A stretch of 64,000 bases of DNA, from assembly GCA_032209605.1 (NCBI GenBank), contig JASFXZ010000018.1, positions 8,249,904 through 8,313,903 of the forward strand, given 5' to 3'. Position numbers and translations under genes: made by a program. Position 1 is the first letter of the stretch. Every line of letters starts with the position of its first letter. The notes under the pieces are model-generated. The model made no database searches, had not been told where the DNA came from, and saw nothing but the letters and a program-made list of their open reading frames with translations. This stretch comes from Mactromeris polynyma (Eukaryota; Mollusca; Bivalvia; Venerida; Mactridae). This document shows, piece after piece, positions 37,101-52,100 of the stretch.

Positions 37101-40100
37101 AGACTTGTGTTTAATGAAACATTGTTGTACAAATGTAAAACTGGTTATGGGCATAGCAAGAACAGATCTAATTACGAACATAATACTGACATATGTACTG
37201 AAAATGGAACGTTCGCACATATACAACCATGTGTTATAGTCGGTAAGTCGTTTTTACATTGTTGTCAAATTATTGGCGGGTATAATCATATCTTTCATCG
37301 CACGCTTTCCCATTGACTAATTTTATTTGGGTTCACCGCATTAAGATATAAAATCAGTTTCTAGAGAAAATATTAATATATAGAAAAACTGAAAATTACT
37401 CTGAGAGACGGATATCTCGAGAGAGAGACAGAGAGAGAGGCAGACAGAGAGAGAGAGAGAGACAGAGAGAGAGAGAGTGTCTCTGTTTGTCTGTGTGTTT
37501 ATGTCTGTGTTTATATATATTCCTTTGTGAGTGAGAATGAGATCGACTAGTATGAGACTAAGGAATTATGTTCAAGTGGTAGATATTTTTTCTTACAGCA
37601 ATTTATATAGAGCAATGCATAATTTTTTTACTGTTATTGAAATATTGTTCTCTTACAATTTGTAGAATGCGGTATTCCAAAAGCCGAAAGCAACATCATT
37701 GTGTTGAACACTTCGAAATCAAGACTTGTGTTTAATGAACCATTGTTGTACAAATGTAAAACTGGTTATGGGCATAGCAAGAACAGATCTAATTACGAAC
37801 ATAATACTGACATATGCACTGAAAATGGAACGTTCGCACATATTAAACCATGTGTTATAGTCGGTAAGTCATTTTTACATTGTTGTCAAGTTATTGGCGG
37901 GTATAATCATATCTTTCATCGCACGCTTTCCCATTGACTAATTTTATTTGGGTTCACTGCATTAAGATATAAAATCAGTTTCTAGAGAAAATATTAATAT
38001 AGAGAAAAACTAAAGATTACTCTGAGAGACGGAAATCTCGCGAGAGAGACAGAGAGAGAGACAGACAGAGACAGAGAGAGAGAGAGTGTCTCTGTTTGTC
38101 TGTGTGTTTATGTCTGTGTTTATATATATTCCTTTGTGAGTGAGAATGAGATCGACTAGTATGAGACTAAGGAATTATGTTCAAGTGATAGATATTTTTT
38201 CTTACAGCAATTTATATAGAGCAATGCATAGTGTTTTTACTGTTATTGAAATATTGTTCTCTTACAAATTGTAGAATGCGGTATTCCAGAAGCCGAAAGC
38301 AACATCATTGTGTTGAACACTTCGAAATCAAGACTTGTGTTTAATGAACCATTGTTGTACAAATGTAAAACTGGTTATGGGCATAGCAAGAACAGATCTA
38401 ATTACGAACATAATACTGACATATGTACTGAAAATGGAACGTTCGCACATATACAACCATGTGTTATAGTCGGTAAGTCGTTTTTACATTGTTGTCAAAT
38501 TATTGGCGGGTATAATCATATCTTTCATCGCACGCTTTCCCATTGACTAATTTTATTTGGGTTCACTGCATTAAGATATGAAATCAGTTTCTAGAGAAAA
38601 TATTAATATATAGAAAAACTGAAAATTACTCTGAGAGACGGATATCTCGAGAGAGAGACAGAGAGAGAGGCAGACAGAGACAGAGAGAGAGAGAGAGAGA
38701 GTGACTCTGTTTGTCTGTGTGTTTATGTCTGTGTTTATATATATTCCTTTGTGAGTGAGAATGAGATCGACTAGTATGAGACTAAGGAATTATGTTCAAG
38801 TGGTAGATATTTTTTCTTACAGCAATTTATATAGAGCTATGCATAATTTTTTTACTGTTATTGAAATATTGTTCTCTTACAATTTGTAGAATGCGGTATT
38901 CCAAAAGCCGAAAGCAACATCATTGTGTTGAACACTTCGAAATCAAGACTTGTGTTTAATGAACCATTGTTGTACAAATGTAAAACTGGTTATGGGCATA
39001 GCAAGAACAGATCTAATTACGAACATAATACTGACATATGTACTGAAAATGGAACGTTCGCACATATACAACCATGTGTTATAGTCGGTAAGTCGTTTTT
39101 ACATTGTTGTCAAATTATTGGCGGGTATAATCATATCTTTCATCGCACGCTTTCCCATTGACTAATTTTATTTGGGTTCACTGCATTAAGATATGAAATC
39201 AGTTTCTAGAGAAAATATTAATATATAGAAAAACTGAAAATTACTCTGAGAGACGGATATCTCGAGAGAGAGACAGAGAGAGAGGCAGACAGAGACAGAG
39301 AGAGAGAGAGAGAGAGTGACTCTGTTTGTCTGTGTGTTTATGTCTGTGTTTATATATATTCCTTTGTGAGTGAGAATGAGATCGACTAGTATGAGACTAA
39401 GGAATTATGTTCAAGTGGTAGATATTTTTTCTTACAGCAATTTATATAGAGCTATGCATAATTTTTTTACTGTTATTGAAATATTGTTCTCTTACAATTT
39501 GTAGAATGCGGTATTCCAAAAGCCGAAAGCAACATCATTGTGTTGAACACTTCGAAATCAAGACTTGTGTTTAATGAACCATTGTTGTACAAATGTAAAA
39601 CTGGTTATGGGCATAGCAAGAACAGATCTAATTACGAACATAATACTGACATATGTACTGAAAATGGAACGTTCGCACATATTAAACCATGTGTTATAGT
39701 CGGTAAGTCGTTTTTACATTGTTGTCAAGTTATTGGCGGGTATAATCATATCTTTCATCGCACCCTTTCCCATTGACTAATTTTATTTGGGTTCACTGCA
39801 TTAAGATATAAAATCAGTTTCTAGAGAAAATATTAATATAGAGAAAAACTAAAGATTACTCTGAGAGACGGAAATCTCGCGAGAGAGACAGAGAGAGAGA
39901 CAGACAGAGACAGAGAGAGAGAGAGTGTCTCTGTTTGTCTGTGTGTTTATGTCTGTGTTTATATATATTCCTTTGTGAGTGAGAATGAGATCGACTAGTA
40001 TGAGACTAAGGAATTATGTTCAAGTGGTAGATATTTTTTCTTACAGCAATTTATATAGAGCAATGCATAATTTTTTTACTGTTATTGAAATATTGTTCTC

Positions 40101-43100
40101 TTACAATTTGTAGAATGCGGTATTCCAAAAGCCGAAAGCAACATCATTGTGTTGAACACTTCGAAATCAAGACTTGTGTTTAATGAACCATTGTTGTACA
40201 AATGTAAAACTGGTTATGGGCATAGCAAGAACAGATCTAATTACGAACATAATACTGACATATGCACTGAAAATGGAACGTTCGCACATATTAAACCATG
40301 TGTTATAGTCGGTAAGTCATTTTTACATTGTTGTCAAGTTATTGGCGGGTATAATCATATCTTTCATCGCACGCTTTCCCATTGACTAATTTTATTTGGG
40401 TTCACTGCATTAAGATATAAAATCAGTTTCTAGAGAAAATATTAATATAGAGAAAAACTAAAGATTACTCTGAGAGACGGAAATCTCGCTAGAGAGACAG
40501 AGAGAGAGACAGACAGAGACAGAGAGAGAGAGAGTGTCTCTGTTTGTCTGTGTGTTTATGTCTGTGTTTATATATATTCCTTTGTGAGTGAGAATGAGAT
40601 CGACTAGTATGAGACTAAGGAATTATGTTCAAGTGATAGATATTTTTTCTTACAGCAATTTATATAGAGCAATGCATAATGTTTTTACTGTTATTGAAAT
40701 ATTGTTCTCTTACAATTTGTAGAATGCGGTATTCCAAAAGCCGAAAGCAACATCATTGTGTTGAACACTTCGAAATCAAGACTTGTGTTTAATGAAACAT
40801 TGTTGTACAAATGTAAAACTGGTTATGGGCATAGCAAGAACAGATCTAATTACGAACATAATACTGACATATGTACTGAAAATGGAACGTTCGCACATAT
40901 ACAACCATGTGTTATAGTCGGTAAGTCGTTTTTACATTGTTGTCAAATTATTGGCGGGTATAATCATATCTTTCATCGCACGCTTTCCCATTGACTAATT
41001 TTATTTGGGTTCACCGCATTAAGATATAAAATCAGTTTCTAGAGAAAATATTAATATATAGAAAAACTGAAAATTACTCTGAGAGACGGATATCTCGAGA
41101 GAGAGACAGAGAGAGAGGCAGACAGAGACAGAGAGAGAGAGAGAGTGACTCTGTTTGTCTGTGTGTTTATGTCTGTGTTTATATATATTCCTTTGTGAGT
41201 GAGAATGAGATCGACTAGTATGAGACTAAGGAATTATGTTCAAGTGGTAGATATTTTTTCTTAAAGCAATTTATATAGAGCAATGCATAATTTTTTTACT
41301 GTTATTGAAATATTGTTCTCTTACAATTTGTAGAATGCGGTATTCCAAAAGCCGAAAGCAACATCATTGTGTTGAACACTTCGAAATCAAGACTTGTGTT
41401 TAATGAACCATTGTTGTACAAATGTAAAACTGGTTATGGGCATAGCAAGAACAGATCTGATTACGAACATAATACTGACATATGTACTGAAAATGGAACG
41501 TTCGCACATATTAAACCATGTGTTATAGTCGGTAAGTCGTTTTTACATTGTTGTCAAGTTATTGGCGGGTATAATCATATCTTTCATCGCACGCTTTCCC
41601 ATTGACTAATTTTATTTGGGTTCACTGCATTAAGATATAAAATCAGTTTCTAGAGAAAATATTAATATAGAGAAAAACTAAAGATTACTCTGAGAGACGG
41701 ATATCTCGCGAGAGAGACACAGAGAGAGACAGACAGAGACACAGAGAGAGAGAGTGTCTCTGTTTGTCTGTGTGTTTATGTCTGTGTTTATATATATTCC
41801 TTTGTGAGTGAGAATGAGATCGACTAGTATGAGACTAAGGAATTATGTTCAAGTGATAGATATTTTTTCTTACAGCAATTTATATAGAGCAATGCATAAT
41901 GTTTTTACTGTTATTGAAATATTGTTCTCTTACAATTTGTAGAATGCGGTATTCCAAAAGCCGAAAGCAACATCATTGTGTTGAACACTTCGAAATCAAG
42001 ACTTGTGTTTAATGAAACATTGTTGTACAAATGTAAAACTGGTTATGGGCATAGCAAGAACAGATCTAATTACGAACATAATACTGACAGATGTACTGAA
42101 AATGGAACGTTCGCACATATTAAACCATGTGTTATAGTCGGTAAGTCGTTTTGCATTGTTGTCAAGTTATTGGCGGGTATAATCATATCTTTCATCGCAC
42201 GCTTTCCCATTGACTAATTTTATTTGGGTTCACTGCATTAAGATATAAAATCAGTTTCTAGAGAAAATATTAATATAGAGAAAAACTAAAGATTACTCTG
42301 AGAGACGGAAATCTCGCGAGAGAGACACAGAGAGAGACAGACAGAGACACAGAGAGAGAGAGAGTGACTCTGTTTGTCTGTGTGTTTATGTCTGTGTTTA
42401 TATATATTCCTTTGTGAGTGAGAATGAGATCGACTAGTATGAGACTAAGGAATTATGTTCAAGTGATAGATATTTTTTCTTACAGCAATTTATATAGAGC
42501 AATGCATAATGTTTTTACTGTTATTGAAATATTGTTCTCTTACAATTTGTAGAATGCGGTATTCCAAAAGCCGAAAGCAACATCATTGTGTTGAACACTT
42601 CGAAATCAAGACTTGTGTTTAATGAAACATTGTTGTACAAATGTAAAACTGGTTATGGGCATAGCAAGAACAGATCTAATTACGAACATAATACTGACAT
42701 ATGTACTGAAAATGGAACGTTCGCACATATTAAACCATGTGTTATAGTCGGTAAGTCGTTTTTACATTGTTGTCAAATTATTGGCGGGTATAATCATATC
42801 TTTCATCGCACGCTTTCCCATTGACTAATTTTATTTGTGTTCACCGCATTAAGATATGAAATCAGTTTCTAGAGAAAATATTAATATATAGAAAAAACTG
42901 AAAATTACTCTGAGAGACGGATATCTCGAGAGAGAGACAGAGAGAGAGGCAGACAGAGACAGGGAGAGAGAGAGAGTGTCTCTGTTTGTCTGTGTGTTTA
43001 TGTCTGTGTTTATATATATTCCTTTGTGAGTGATAATGAGATCGACTAGTATGAGACTAAGGAATTATGTTCAAGTGGTAGATATTTTTTCTTACAGCAA

Positions 43101-46100
43101 TTTATATAGAGCAATGCATAATTTTTTTACTGTTATTGAAATATTGTTCTCTTACAATTTGATGAATGCGGTATTCCAAAAGCCGAAAGCAACATCATTG
43201 TGTTGAACACTTCGAAATCAAGACTTGTGTTTAATGAACCATTGTTGTACAAATGTAAAACTGGTTATGGGCATAGCAAGAACAGATCTGATTACGAACA
43301 TAATACTGACATATGTACTGAAAATGGAACGTTCGCACATATTAAACCATGTGTTATAGTCGGTAAGTCGTTTTTACATTGTTGTCAAGTTATTGGCGGG
43401 TATAATCATATCTTTCATCGCACGCTTTCCCATTGACTAATTTTATTTGGGTTCACTGCATTAAGATATGAAATCAGTTTCTAGAGAAAATATTAATATA
43501 GAGAAAAACTAAAGATTACTCTGAGAGACGGAAATCTCGCGAGAGAGACAGAGAGAGAGACAGACAGAGACACAGAGAGAGAGAGTGTCTCTGTTTGTCT
43601 GTGTGTTTATGTCTGTGTTTATATATATTCCTTTGTGAGTGAGAATGAGATCGATTAGTATGAGACTAAGGAATTATGTTCAAGTGATAGATATTTTTTC
43701 TTACAGCAATTTATATAGAGCAATGCATAATGTTTTTACTGTTATTGAAATATTGTTCTCTTACAATTTGTAGAATGCGGTATTCCAAAAGCCGAAAGCA
43801 ACATCATTGTGTTGAACACTTCGAAATCAAGACTTGTGTTTAATGAAACATTGTTGTACAAATGTAAAACTGGTTATGGGCATAGCAAGAACAGATCTAA
43901 TTACGAACATAATACTGACATATGTACTGAAAATGGAACGTTCGCACATATACAACCATGTGTTATAGTCGGTAAGTCGTTTTTACATTGTTGTCAAATT
44001 ATTGGCGGGATAATCATATCTTTCATCGCACGCTTTCCCATTGACTAATTTTATTTGGGTTCACTGCATTAAGATATGAAATCAGTTTCTTGAGAAAATA
44101 TTAATATATAGAAAAACTGAAAATTACTCTGAGAGACGGATATCTCGAGAGAGAGACAGAGAGAGAGGCAGACAGAGAGAGAGAGACAGACAGAGAGAGA
44201 GAGAGTGTCTCTGTTTGTCTGTGTGTTTATGTCTGTGTTTATATATATTCCTTTGTGAGTGAGAATGAGATCGACTAGTATGAGACTAAGGAATTATGTT
44301 CAAGTGATAGATATTTTTTCTTACAGCAATTTATATAGAGCAATGCATAATGTTTTCACTGTTATTGAAATATTGTTCTCTTACAATTTGTAGAATGCGG
44401 TATTTCAAAAGCCGAAAGCAACATCATTGTGTTGAACACTTCGAAATCAAGACTTGTGTTTAATGAAACATTGTTGTACAAATGTAAAACTGGTTATGGG
44501 CATAGCAAGAACAGATCTAATTACGAACATAGTACTGACATATGTACTGAAAATGGAACGTTCGCACATATACAACCATGTGTTATAGTCGGTAAGTCGT
44601 TTTTACATTGTTGTCAAGTTATTGGCGGGTATAATCATATCTTTCATCGCACGCTTTCCCATTGACTAATTTTATTTGGGTTCACTGCATTAAGATATGA
44701 AATCAGTTTCTAGAGAAAATATTAATATAGAGAAAAACTAAAGATTACTCTGAGAGACGGAAATCTCGCGAGAGAGACAGAGAGAGAGACAGACAGAGAC
44801 ACAGAGAGAGAGAGTGTCTCTGTTTGTCTGTGTGTTTATGTCTGTGTTTATATATATTCCTTTGTGAGTGAGAATGAGATCGACTAGTATGAGACTAAGG
44901 AATTATGTTCAAGTGATAGATATTTTTTCTTACAGCAATTTATATAGAGCAATGCATAATGTTTTTACTGTTATTGAAATATTGTTCTCTTACAATTTGT
45001 AGAATGCGGTATTCCAAAAGCCGAAAGCAACATCATTGTGTTGAACACTTCGAAATCAAGACTTGTGTTTAATGAACCATTGTTGTACAAATGTAAAACT
45101 GGTTATGGGCATAGCAAGAACAGATCTAATTACGAACATAATACTGACATATGCACTGAAAATGGAACGTTCGCACATTTTAAACCATGTGTTATAGTCG
45201 GTAAGTCATTTTTACATTGTTGTCAAGTTATTGGCGGGTATAATCATATCTTTCATCGCACGCTTTCCCATTGACTAATTTTATTTGGGTTCACTGCATT
45301 AAGATATAAAATCAGTTTCTAGAGAAAATATTAATATAGAGAAAAACTAAAGATTACTCTGAGAGACGGAAATCTCGCGAGAGAGACAGAGAGAGAGACA
45401 GACAGAGACAGAGAGAGAGAGAGAGTGTCTCTGTTTGTCTGTGTGTTTATGTCTGTGTTTATATATATTCCTTTGTGAGTGAGAATGAGATCGACTAGTA
45501 TGAGACTAAGGAATTATGTTCAAGTGATAGATATTTTTTCTTACAGCAATTTATATAGAGCAATGCATAATGTTTTTACTGTTATTGAAATATTGTTCTC
45601 TTACAAATTGTAGAATGCGGTATTCCAGAAGCCGAAAGCAACATCATTGTGTTGAACACTTCGAAATCAAGACTTGTGTTTAATGAAACATTGTTGTACA
45701 AATGTAAAACTGGTTATGGGCATAGCAAGAACAGATCTAATTACGAACATAATACTGACATATGTACTGAAAATGGAACGTTCGCACATATACAACCATG
45801 TGTTATAGTCGGTAAGTCGTTTTTACATTGTTGTCAAATTATTGGCGGGTATAATCATATCTTTCATCGCACGCTTTCCCATTGACTAATTTTATTTGGG
45901 TTCACTGCATTAAGATATGAAATCAGTTTCTAGAGAAAATATTAATATATAGAAAAACTGAAAATTACTCTGAGAGACGGATATCTCGAGAGAGAGACAG
46001 AGAGAGAGGCAGACAGAGACAGAGAGAGAGAGAGAGAGTGACTCTGTTTGTCTGTGTGTTTATGTCTGTGTTTATATATATTCCTTTGTGAGTGAGAATG

Positions 46101-49100
46101 AGATCGACTAGTATGAGACTAAGGAATTATGTTCAAGTGGTAGATATTTTTTCTTACAGCAATTTATATAGAGCTATGCATAATTTTTTTACTGTTATTG
46201 AAATATTGTTCTCTTACAATTTGTAGAATGCGGTATTCCAAAAGCCGAAAGCAACATCATTGTGTTGAACACTTCGAAATCAAGACTTGTGTTTAATGAA
46301 CCATTGTTGTACAAATGTAAAACTGGTTATGGGCATAGCAAGAACAGATCTAATTACGAACATAATACTGACATATGTACTGAAAATGGAACGTTCGCAC
46401 ATATTAAACCATGTGTTATAGTCGGTAAGTCGTTTTTACATTGTTGTCAAGTTATTGGCGGGTATGATCATATCTTTCATCGCACGCTTTCCCATTGACT
46501 AATTTTATTTGGGTTCACTGCATTAAGATATAAAATCAGTTTCTAGAGAAAATATTAATATAGAGAAAAACTAAAGATTAATCTGAGAGACGGAAATCTC
46601 GCGAGAGAGACACAGAGAGAGACAGACAGAGACACACAGAGAGAGAGTGTCTCTGTTTTTCTGTGTGTTTATGTCTGTGTTTATATATATTCCTTTGTGA
46701 GTGAGAATGAGATCGACTAGTATGAGACTAAGGAATTATGTTCAAGTGATTTATATTTTTTCTTACAGCAATTTATATAGAGCAATGCATAATGTTTTTA
46801 CTGTTATTGAAATATTGTTCTCTTACAATTTGTAGAATGCGGTATTCCAAAAGCCGAAAGCAACATCATTGTGTTGAACACTTCGAAATCAAGACTTGTG
46901 TTTAATGAAACATTGTTGTACAAATGTAAAACTGGTTATGGGCATAGCAAGAACAGATCTAATTACGAACATAATACTGACAGATGTACTGAAAATGGAA
47001 CGTTCGCACATATTAAACCATGTGTTATAGTCGGTAAGTCGTTTTTACATTGTTGTCAAATTATTGGCGGGTATAATCATATCTTTCATCGCACGCTTTC
47101 CCATTGACTAATTTTATTTGTGTTCACCGCATTAAGATATGAAATCAGTTTCTAGAGAAAATATTAATATAGAGAAAAACTAAAGATTACTCTGAGAGAC
47201 GGAAATCTCGCGAGAGAGACAGAGAGAGAGACAGACAGAGACACAGAGAGAGAGAGTGTGACTCTGTTTGTCTGTGTGTTTATGTCTGTGTTTATATATA
47301 TTCCTTTGTGAGTGAGAATGAGATCGACTAGTATGAGACTAAGGAATTATGTTCAAGTGATAGATATTTTTTCTTACAGCAATTTATATAGAGCAATGCA
47401 TAATGTTTTCACTGTTATTGAAATATTGTTCTCTTACAATTTGTAGAATGCGGTATTTCAAAAGCCGAAAGCAACATCATTGTGTTGAACACTTCGAAAT
47501 CAAGACTTGTGTTTAATGAAACATTGTTGTACAAATGTAAAACTGGTTATGGGCATAGCAAGAACAGATCTAATTACGAACATAGTACTGACATATGTAC
47601 TGAAAATGGAACGTTCGCACATATACAACCATGTGTTATAGTCGGTAAGTCGTTTTTACATTGTTGTCAAATTATTGGCGGGTATAATCATATCTTTCAT
47701 CGCACGCTTTCCCATTGACTAATTTTATTTGGGTTCACTGCATTAAGATATGAAATCAGTTTCTAGAGAAAATATTAATATATAGAAAAACTGAAAATTA
47801 CTCTGAGAGACGGATATCTCGAGAGAGAGACAGAGAGAGGGCAGACAGAGACAGAGAGAGAGAGAGAGAGAGAGACTCTGTTTGTCTGTGTGTTTATGTC
47901 TGTGTTTATATATATTCCTTTGTGAGTGAGAATGAGATCGACTAGTATGAGACTAAGGAATTATGTTCAAGTGGTAGATATTTTTTCTTACAGCAATTTA
48001 TATAGAGCTATGCATAATTTTTTTACTGTTATTGAAATATTGTTCTCTTACAATTTGTAGAATGCGGTATTCCAAAAGCCGAAAGCAACATCATTGTGTT
48101 GAACACTTCGAAATCAAGACTTGTGTTTAATGAACCATTGTTGTACAAATGTAAAACTGGTTATGGGCATAGCAAGAACAGATCTAATTACGAACATAAT
48201 ACTGACATATGTACTGAAAATGGAACGTTCGCACATATTAAACCATGTGTTATAGTCGGTAAGTCGTTTTTACATTGTTGTCAAGTTATTGGCGGGTATA
48301 ATCATATCTTTCATCGCACGCTTTCCCATTGACTAATTTTATTTGGGTTCACTGCATTAAGATATAAAATCAGTTTCTAGAGAAAATATTAATATAGAGA
48401 AAAACTAAAGATTACTCTGAGAGACGGAAATCTCGCGAGAGAGACACAGAGAGAGACAGACAGAGACACAGAGAGAGAGAGTGTCTCTGTTTGTCTGTGT
48501 GTTTATGTCTGTGTTTATATATATTCCTTTGTGAGTGAGAATGAGATCGACTAGTATGAGACTAAGGAATTATGTTCAAGTGATTTATATTTTTTCTTAC
48601 AGCAATTTATATAGAGCAATGCATAATGTTTTTACTGTTATTGAAATATTGTTCTCTTACAATTTGTAGAATGCGGTATTCCAAAAGCCGAAAGCAACAT
48701 CATTGTGTTGAACACTTCGAAATCAAGACTTGTGTTTAATGAAACATTGTTGTACAAATGTAAAACTGGTTATGGGCATAGCAAGAACAGATCTAATTAC
48801 GAACATAATACTGACAGATGTACTGAAAATGGAACGTTCGCACATATTAAACCATGTGTTATAGTCGGTAAGTCGTTTTTACATTGTTGTCAAATTATTG
48901 GCGGGTATAATCATATCTTTCATCGCACGCTTTCCCATTGACTAATTTTATTTGTGTTCACCGCATTAAGATATGAAATCAGTTTCTAGAGAAAATATTA
49001 ATATAGAGAAAAACTAAAGATTACTCTGAGAGACGGAAATCTCGCGAGAGAGACAGAGAGAGAGACAGACAGAGACACAGAGAGAGAGAGTGTGACTCTG

Positions 49101-52100
49101 TTTGTCTGTGTGTTTATGTCTGTGTTTATATATATTCCTTTGTGAGTGAGAATGAGATCGACTAGTATGAGACTAAGGAATTATGTTCAAGTGATAGATA
49201 TTTTTTCTTACAGCAATTTATATAGAGCAATGCATAATGTTTTCACTGTTATTGAAATATTGTTCTCTTACAATTTGTAGAATGCGGTATTTCAAAAGCC
49301 GAAAGCAACATCATTGTGTTGAACACTTCGAAATCAAGACTTGTGTTTAATGAAACATTGTTGTACAAATGTAAAACTGGTTATGGGCATAGCAAGAACA
49401 GATCTAATTACGAACATAATACTGACATATGTACTGAAAATGGAACGTTCGCACATATTAAACCATGTGTTATAGTCGGTAAGTCGTTTTTACATTGTTG
49501 TCAAATTATTGGCGGGTATAATCATATCTTTCATCGCACGCTTTCCCATTGACTAATTTTATTTGGGTTCACTGCATTAAGATATGAAATCAGTTTCTAG
49601 AGAAAATATTAATATATAGAAAAATTGAAAATTACTCTGAGAGACGGATATCTCGAGAGAGAGACAGAGAGAGAGGCAGACAGAGACAGAGAGAGAGAGA
49701 GAGAGAGAGAGTGAGAGTGACTCTGTTTGTCTGTGTGTTTATGTCTGTGTTTATATATATTCCTTTGTGAGTGAGAATGAGATCGACTAGTATGAGACTA
49801 AGGAATTATGTTCAAGTGGTTGATATTTTTTCTTACAGCAATTTATATAGAGCAATGCATAATTTTTTTACTGTTATTGAAATATTGTTCTCTTACAATT
49901 TGTAGAATGCGGTATTCCAAAAGCCGAAAGCAACATCATTGTGTTGAACACTTCGAAATCAAGACTTGTGTTTAATGAACCATTGTTGTACAAATGTAAA
50001 ACTGGTTATGGGCATAGCAAGAACAGATCTAATTACGAACATAATACTGACATATGTACTGAAAATGGAACGTTCGCACATATTAAACCATGTGTTATAG
50101 TCGGTAAGGCGTTTTTACATTGTTGTCAAGTTATTGGCGGGTATAATCATATCTTTCATCGCACGCTTTCCCATTGACTAATTTTATTTGGGTTCACTGC
50201 ATTAAATTATAAGATCAGTTTGTAGAGAAAATATTAATATAGAGAAAAACTAAAGATTACTCTGAGAGACGGAAATCTCGAGAGAGAGACATAGAGAGAG
50301 GCAGACAGAGACACAGAGAGAGAGAGTGTCTCTGTTTGTCTGTGTGTTTATGTCTGTGTTTATATATATTCCTTTGTGAGTGAGAATGAGATCGACTAGT
50401 ATGAGACTAAGGAATTATGTTCAAGTGATAGATATTTTTTCTTACAGCAATTTATATAGAGCAATGCATAATGTTTTTACTGTTATTGAAATATTGTTCT
50501 CTTACAATTTGTAGAATGCGGTATTCCAAAAGCCGAAAGCAACATCATTGTGTTGAACACTTCGAAATCAAGACTTGTGTTTAATGAAACATTGTTGTAC
50601 AAATGTAAAACTGGTTATGGGCATAGCAAGAACAGATCTAATTACGAACATAATACTGACATATGTACTGAAAATGGAACGTTCGCACATATACAACCAT
50701 GTGTTATAGTCGGTAAGTCGTTTTTACATTGTTGTCAAATTATTGGCGGGTATAATCATATCTTTCATCGCACGCTTTCCCATTGACTAATTTTATTTGG
50801 GTTCACTGCATTAAGATAAAAAATCAGTTTCTAGAGAAAATATTAATATAGAGAAAAACTAAAGATTACTCTGAGAGTCGGAAATCTCGCGAGAGAGACA
50901 GAGAGAGAGACAGGCAGAGACACACACAGAGAGAGAGTGTCTCTGTTTGTCTGTGTGTTTATGTCTGTGTTTATATATATTCCTTTGTGAGTGAGAATGA
51001 GATCGACTAGTATGAGACTAAGGAATTATGTTCAAGTGGTAGATATTTTTTCTTGCAGCAATTTATATAGAGCAATGCATAATGTTTTTACTGTTATTGA
51101 AATATTGTTCTCTTACAATTTGTAGAATGCGGTATTCCAAAAGCCGAAAGCAACATCATTGTGTTGAACACTTCGAAATCAAGACTTGTGTTTAATGAAC
51201 CATTGTTGTACAAATGTAAAACTGGTTATGGGCATAGCAAGAACAGATCTAATTACGAACATAATACTGACATTTGTACTGAAAATGGAACGTTCGCACA
51301 TATTAAACCATGTGTTATAGTCGGTAAGTCGTTTTTACATTGTTGTCAAGTTATTGGCGGGTATAATCATATCTTTCATCGCACGCTTTTCCATTGACTA
51401 ATTTTATTTGGGTTCACTGCATTAAGATATAAAATCAGTTTCTAGAGAAAATATTAATATAGAGAAAAACTAAAGATTACTCTGAGAGACGGAAATCTCG
51501 CGAGAGAGACAGAGAGAGAGACAGACAGAGACACAGAGAGAGAGAGAGAGTGTCTCTGTTTGTCTGTGTGTTTATGTCTGTGTTTATATATATTCCTTTG
51601 TGAGTGAGAATGAGATCGACTAGTATGAGACTAAGGAATTATGTTCAAGTGATAGATAATTTTTCTTACAGCAATTTATATAGAGCAATGCATAATGTTT
51701 TTACTGTTATTGAAATATTGTTCTCTTACAATTTGTAGAATGCGGTATTCCAAAAGCCGAAAGCAACATCATTGTGTTGAACACTTCGAAATCAAGACTT
51801 GTGTTTAATGAAACATTGTTGTACAAATGTAAAACTGGTTATGGGCATTGCAAGAACAGATCTAATTACGAACATAATACTGACATATGTACTGAAAATG
51901 GAACGTTCGCACATATACAACCATGTGTTATAGTCGGTAAGTCGTTTTTACATTGTTGTCAAATTATTGGCGGGTATAATCATATCTTTCATCGCACGCT
52001 TTCCCATTGACTAATTTTATTTGTGTTCACCGCATTAAGATATGAAATCAGTTTCTAGAGAAAATATTAATATATAGAAAAACTGAAAATTACTCTGAGA

